From Heterotrichella gracilis (Eukaryota > Sar > Xanthophyceae > Tribonematales > Xanthonemataceae), in contig JAULBX010010325.1 of NCBI GenBank assembly GCA_032358255.1, positions 6,863-70,862 of the forward strand: DNA of 64,000 bases, given 5' to 3'. The translations under genes and the position numbers were made by a program. The notes under the pieces were generated by a model, which searched no databases, was not told the origin of the DNA, and saw only the letters and a list, made by a program, of their open reading frames with translations. This document shows, piece after piece, positions 61,421 through 64,000 of this stretch (positions are counted from its first letter, which is position 1; each line of letters opens with the position of its first letter).

Positions 61421-62669
61421 CCTACTAGGGCCCCAAATATGCCACTTTGTGGGGAAGGTCTAGGTAAGCTATGTCGGAACATGTGTGATACCATGGTGCA
61501 ACTTGTGCTGCACAAGTTGGGTCGCTTTGATGGCCCCAGGAGACCGGCAAGTACTAGCAAATGTCAAGTTCAGTAGTCAACCGCACTTTGCTCATGCCAT
61601 GTCAGATATATGCCTGGTTCCATTCTCCAGAGCTGTGCGCTTTGCAAATAATTCGAGCCACCTCAAGTGGTGACTACGGCGAAGGCTGGCCAGACTGTTT
61701 TCTGCATATGTTCTCTACAGCAGAGCCCTTGTGGCTTTATCTAACCTAAAGATAGCATACTTTACAATAAAGGGTTCCACAGCTGTAGAACATTGGGGAG
61801 GAGTTTTGTTTGAGGAGTTAGCCATAGTGGACTAGAGTGATGGCAAACTGGGCAGTCAGCAAAACTGGGCATCACAGGTTGACTTGGAAACAGGCTTGTT
61901 GCTTGGGTGGGTGGGTCGGTGAGTGGATGTGTGCACCTTGCAGGGTTGTATGCGATTGTTTGGTAGACCCTTTTGACTAGCCTGGAGTAGTCCGGCCCTC
62001 TTTCACCCCAGCGACATATAGTGCAGTGGCCTCCACAACCTCTGCATGTGGTTTGAGAGAGCTGTCTCGCAGACAGGATTGTAACCACACAAGTGGGTAG
62101 CTGCAGCTAGGTGCGACGTCCCTAGCCACCCATCCTCGCAAGACAGGGTCTTGTGGTAAAACCTGCAGCGACGGCGCACCAAAAAGCGCACCACGTCGCA
62201 GAGGTTGCGACCGCTGGTCGTGCTTGCACAGGCGCCGACCGTTAAACCTTCGAAAGCTGCGTTGCTTTTTCCAAAAAGCGCGCGGGAAAAAGCCGTGGAA
62301 GGTTTTCCAATCCTGCGGCTGAGCGTTGCATCACATGGTCCATGTAGGATAGATATTGTCTCACGTGTTATCGAGGTGGCATCTGTTACAACCCCTGGTC
62401 ACATTCTTTGCTCTTCCTGATTGCCTTTTACTCCCCCTGATTGCTTTTTCAAGGCCACGAGAGGGTCGTCTGCAAACCAGGTTGTGCGGCTGTAGAAGAA
62501 ACTGGCATGGAGAACTTTTTAGCACGACGTCGCGGGGCAGATCAGCAGGCAACAAACGCGCAGTGCCCATCCAAAACACCGCCTCCTGATCCCCCTGTCA
62601 CTGCCCGGTAGCTGTTGTTGGTGTAACCCGTGCGTCTGGAGCTTCCTCTGTGTCGAGTGGTGGTGGGCC

Positions 62670-64000
62670 ATGGCCGAGCCTGGGGGCGAAGCCGATGAGA
62701 TGGGCGATGACGAGGAGGAGGCGTTGGAGGCTTTGCAGAGTTTGCAGGCGTTACCCGACGACGTCCTTTCCCTAATACTGTCAAAGGTGGAATTCCATAC
62801 GAGGTGGGTGGGGCGAGCGGTGGGCACCATCAATGCCCAACTGGTACCTACAACCCATGCAAAAACGGCGCCCAAGACGGTGGACCTCGGCGCATTTTAT
62901 GGGCCAACTTGTAAGCCCCTAATATAAGTCAGAGATGGCTGAGTTGGTCATCTGCTTGGTCAATGTGCGGTGCTCGGGAGCACTGGCCTGCACATGTATA
63001 TCCGTTTCTTCCCCGGGCGATGGCACTATGCAGTCAAGATACATACATTCTAAAGGGATCCTTGAACCTGGGTTCTCCTGGCAGAGTATGCACAGGGCTT
63101 CAAAAAACACCTTTCTCGTGTTTTGCAGGCGGAGGAGCGTCCCTCTGGTGTGCAAACGTTGGGCAAGCTGTGCTCAGTCAGACCGGGTATGGGAGAGCGT
63201 GCGATTGAGTCAGGACATGGGCGTGGCACCCGCCAACCAGCAGCAGCCAGCTGACAGCATTGACCCGCTCAAGGTCCTAGCATGGGTGCAGAGGCACGGG
63301 AAGGGGATCCTGGAGCTGATTGTGGACTGCCAGTTCCCCAGTTTTGAAGAACTGGCTGGGACCAAGTTCCACTCCAACCTGATAGCCTCAGTCGGGCCGC
63401 AGCTGGAGAAGCTTAGCATACAGCGGGGTGCGGAGCTTGCATACCTATATCATTGGCTTGATAGCCTGCAAACCAATGCAGTGAATGTGGCAGTGCCCAT
63501 GTTAGGGGGACTACTATAACCCCTTGCTTGTGGCACAAAACAGCAGGGTTTCCCTTGCACATTCACCTTGGACCACAAACAACCCCACGTTTCCACATAT
63601 GATATCAAGGAATAGGAGAAAAGCAGAGTGCTACTCCTACTTTTGGTATCAATTCCTTCAAAACTACTCCACCAAGTCCCTCACAGGGGCACGCCAAAAC
63701 CCTTCGCCGCACAGCGCAGCCCCCTTCTCTCTTGCGCCGCAACCAGCAGCCCTCCCCACATCACCCTTAGTACCAGTAACCCCCTGTACCGGTGAATATA
63801 CCACTGAAGCAGAAAGACCTCTCCTCTTGCAACCCCCGCTCAGCCGTTCCCTCCCCTCTCCCCAGGCCGCCTGCGCTCCCCCTTCTTCGCGCACCTCACC
63901 ACCCGCACCCAGCTCACCGCGCTGCACCTCACCGACTGCCTGGGCCACACCCAGGCTGCTGACGTGGCGGGTCTTTCAGCACTTGTCAAGCTGCGGCGCC
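62670..64000 (+). CDS. F-box/LRR protein, 3' end outside window
   Basis: Substrate-recognition subunit of an SCF ubiquitin ligase by family knowledge. Exons: 62670-62803, 63129-63427, 63866 onward; junction phases agree. After an acidic N-terminus (GDDEEEALEAL) the F-box reads LPDDVLSLILSKVEFHTRRRSV, then PLVCKRWASCAQSDRVWESVRL. Leucine-rich sequence follows (LEKLSIQRGRLRSPFFAHL, LTALHLTDCLGHTQAADVAGL, LVKLRR), cut by the window edge. The start Met is the first in frame before the acidic stretch. Confidence 0.85.

Overview
This is nuclear DNA of a green alga. All recognisable genes are split into many short exons with GT-AG introns and C-rich acceptors such as ccccgcag. Two genes encode a plastid SufS and one a thylakoid-lumen protein. 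The plant-type telomere unit (AAACCCT / TTTAGGG) is scattered through introns and spacers. A core chlorophyte is likely; I cannot name the species. One 100-N assembly gap lies at 36219-36318.

Layout. (1) 333-3574 (+): 3' part of SAICAR synthase (purine synthesis). (2) 5529-9787 (+): plastid cysteine desulfurase SufS, copy 1. (3) 12696-16730 (+): BTB/POZ-BACK protein. (4) 18430-22093 (+): secreted or type I single-pass membrane protein, not recognised. (5) 22834-24383 (-): thylakoid-lumen protein with a Tat-type signal, probably the 16.5 kDa/MPH2 family. (6) 27264-38345 (+): 19-exon TPR plus tandem arginine-methyltransferase (PRMT7/9 class). (7) 39739-43903 (-): SufS copy 2, inverted relative to copy 1. 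(8) 44733-47749 (+): PAN/Apple-domain protein, with a decayed copy at about 52600-53620. (9) 49858-52447 (+): unrecognised, possibly organelle-targeted protein, with a probable one-base frameshift. (10) 55880-61137 (+): fusion of a GHMP-superfamily domain and a UMP/CMP-kinase-like P-loop domain. (11) 62670 to window end (+): F-box/LRR protein, 3' end outside the window. For (1)-(7) and (10) the exons I propose join in one reading frame; (11) does so as far as it is visible. In (8) one early junction is unresolved and (9) needs a one-base correction.

The strongest unexplained structure runs through most of the window. Introns and 3' flanks are full of truncated copies of the adjacent exon. Copies upstream of an exon carry its acceptor plus its 5' part. 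Copies downstream carry its 3' part plus its donor, or its stop codon after terminal exons. Many of these fragments lie beside interstitial AAACCCT/TTTAGGG motifs. Other notable items are the inverted SufS pair, an 80-bp near-perfect palindrome, a foldback element in a BTB intron, and a sequence gap whose two edges are identical.
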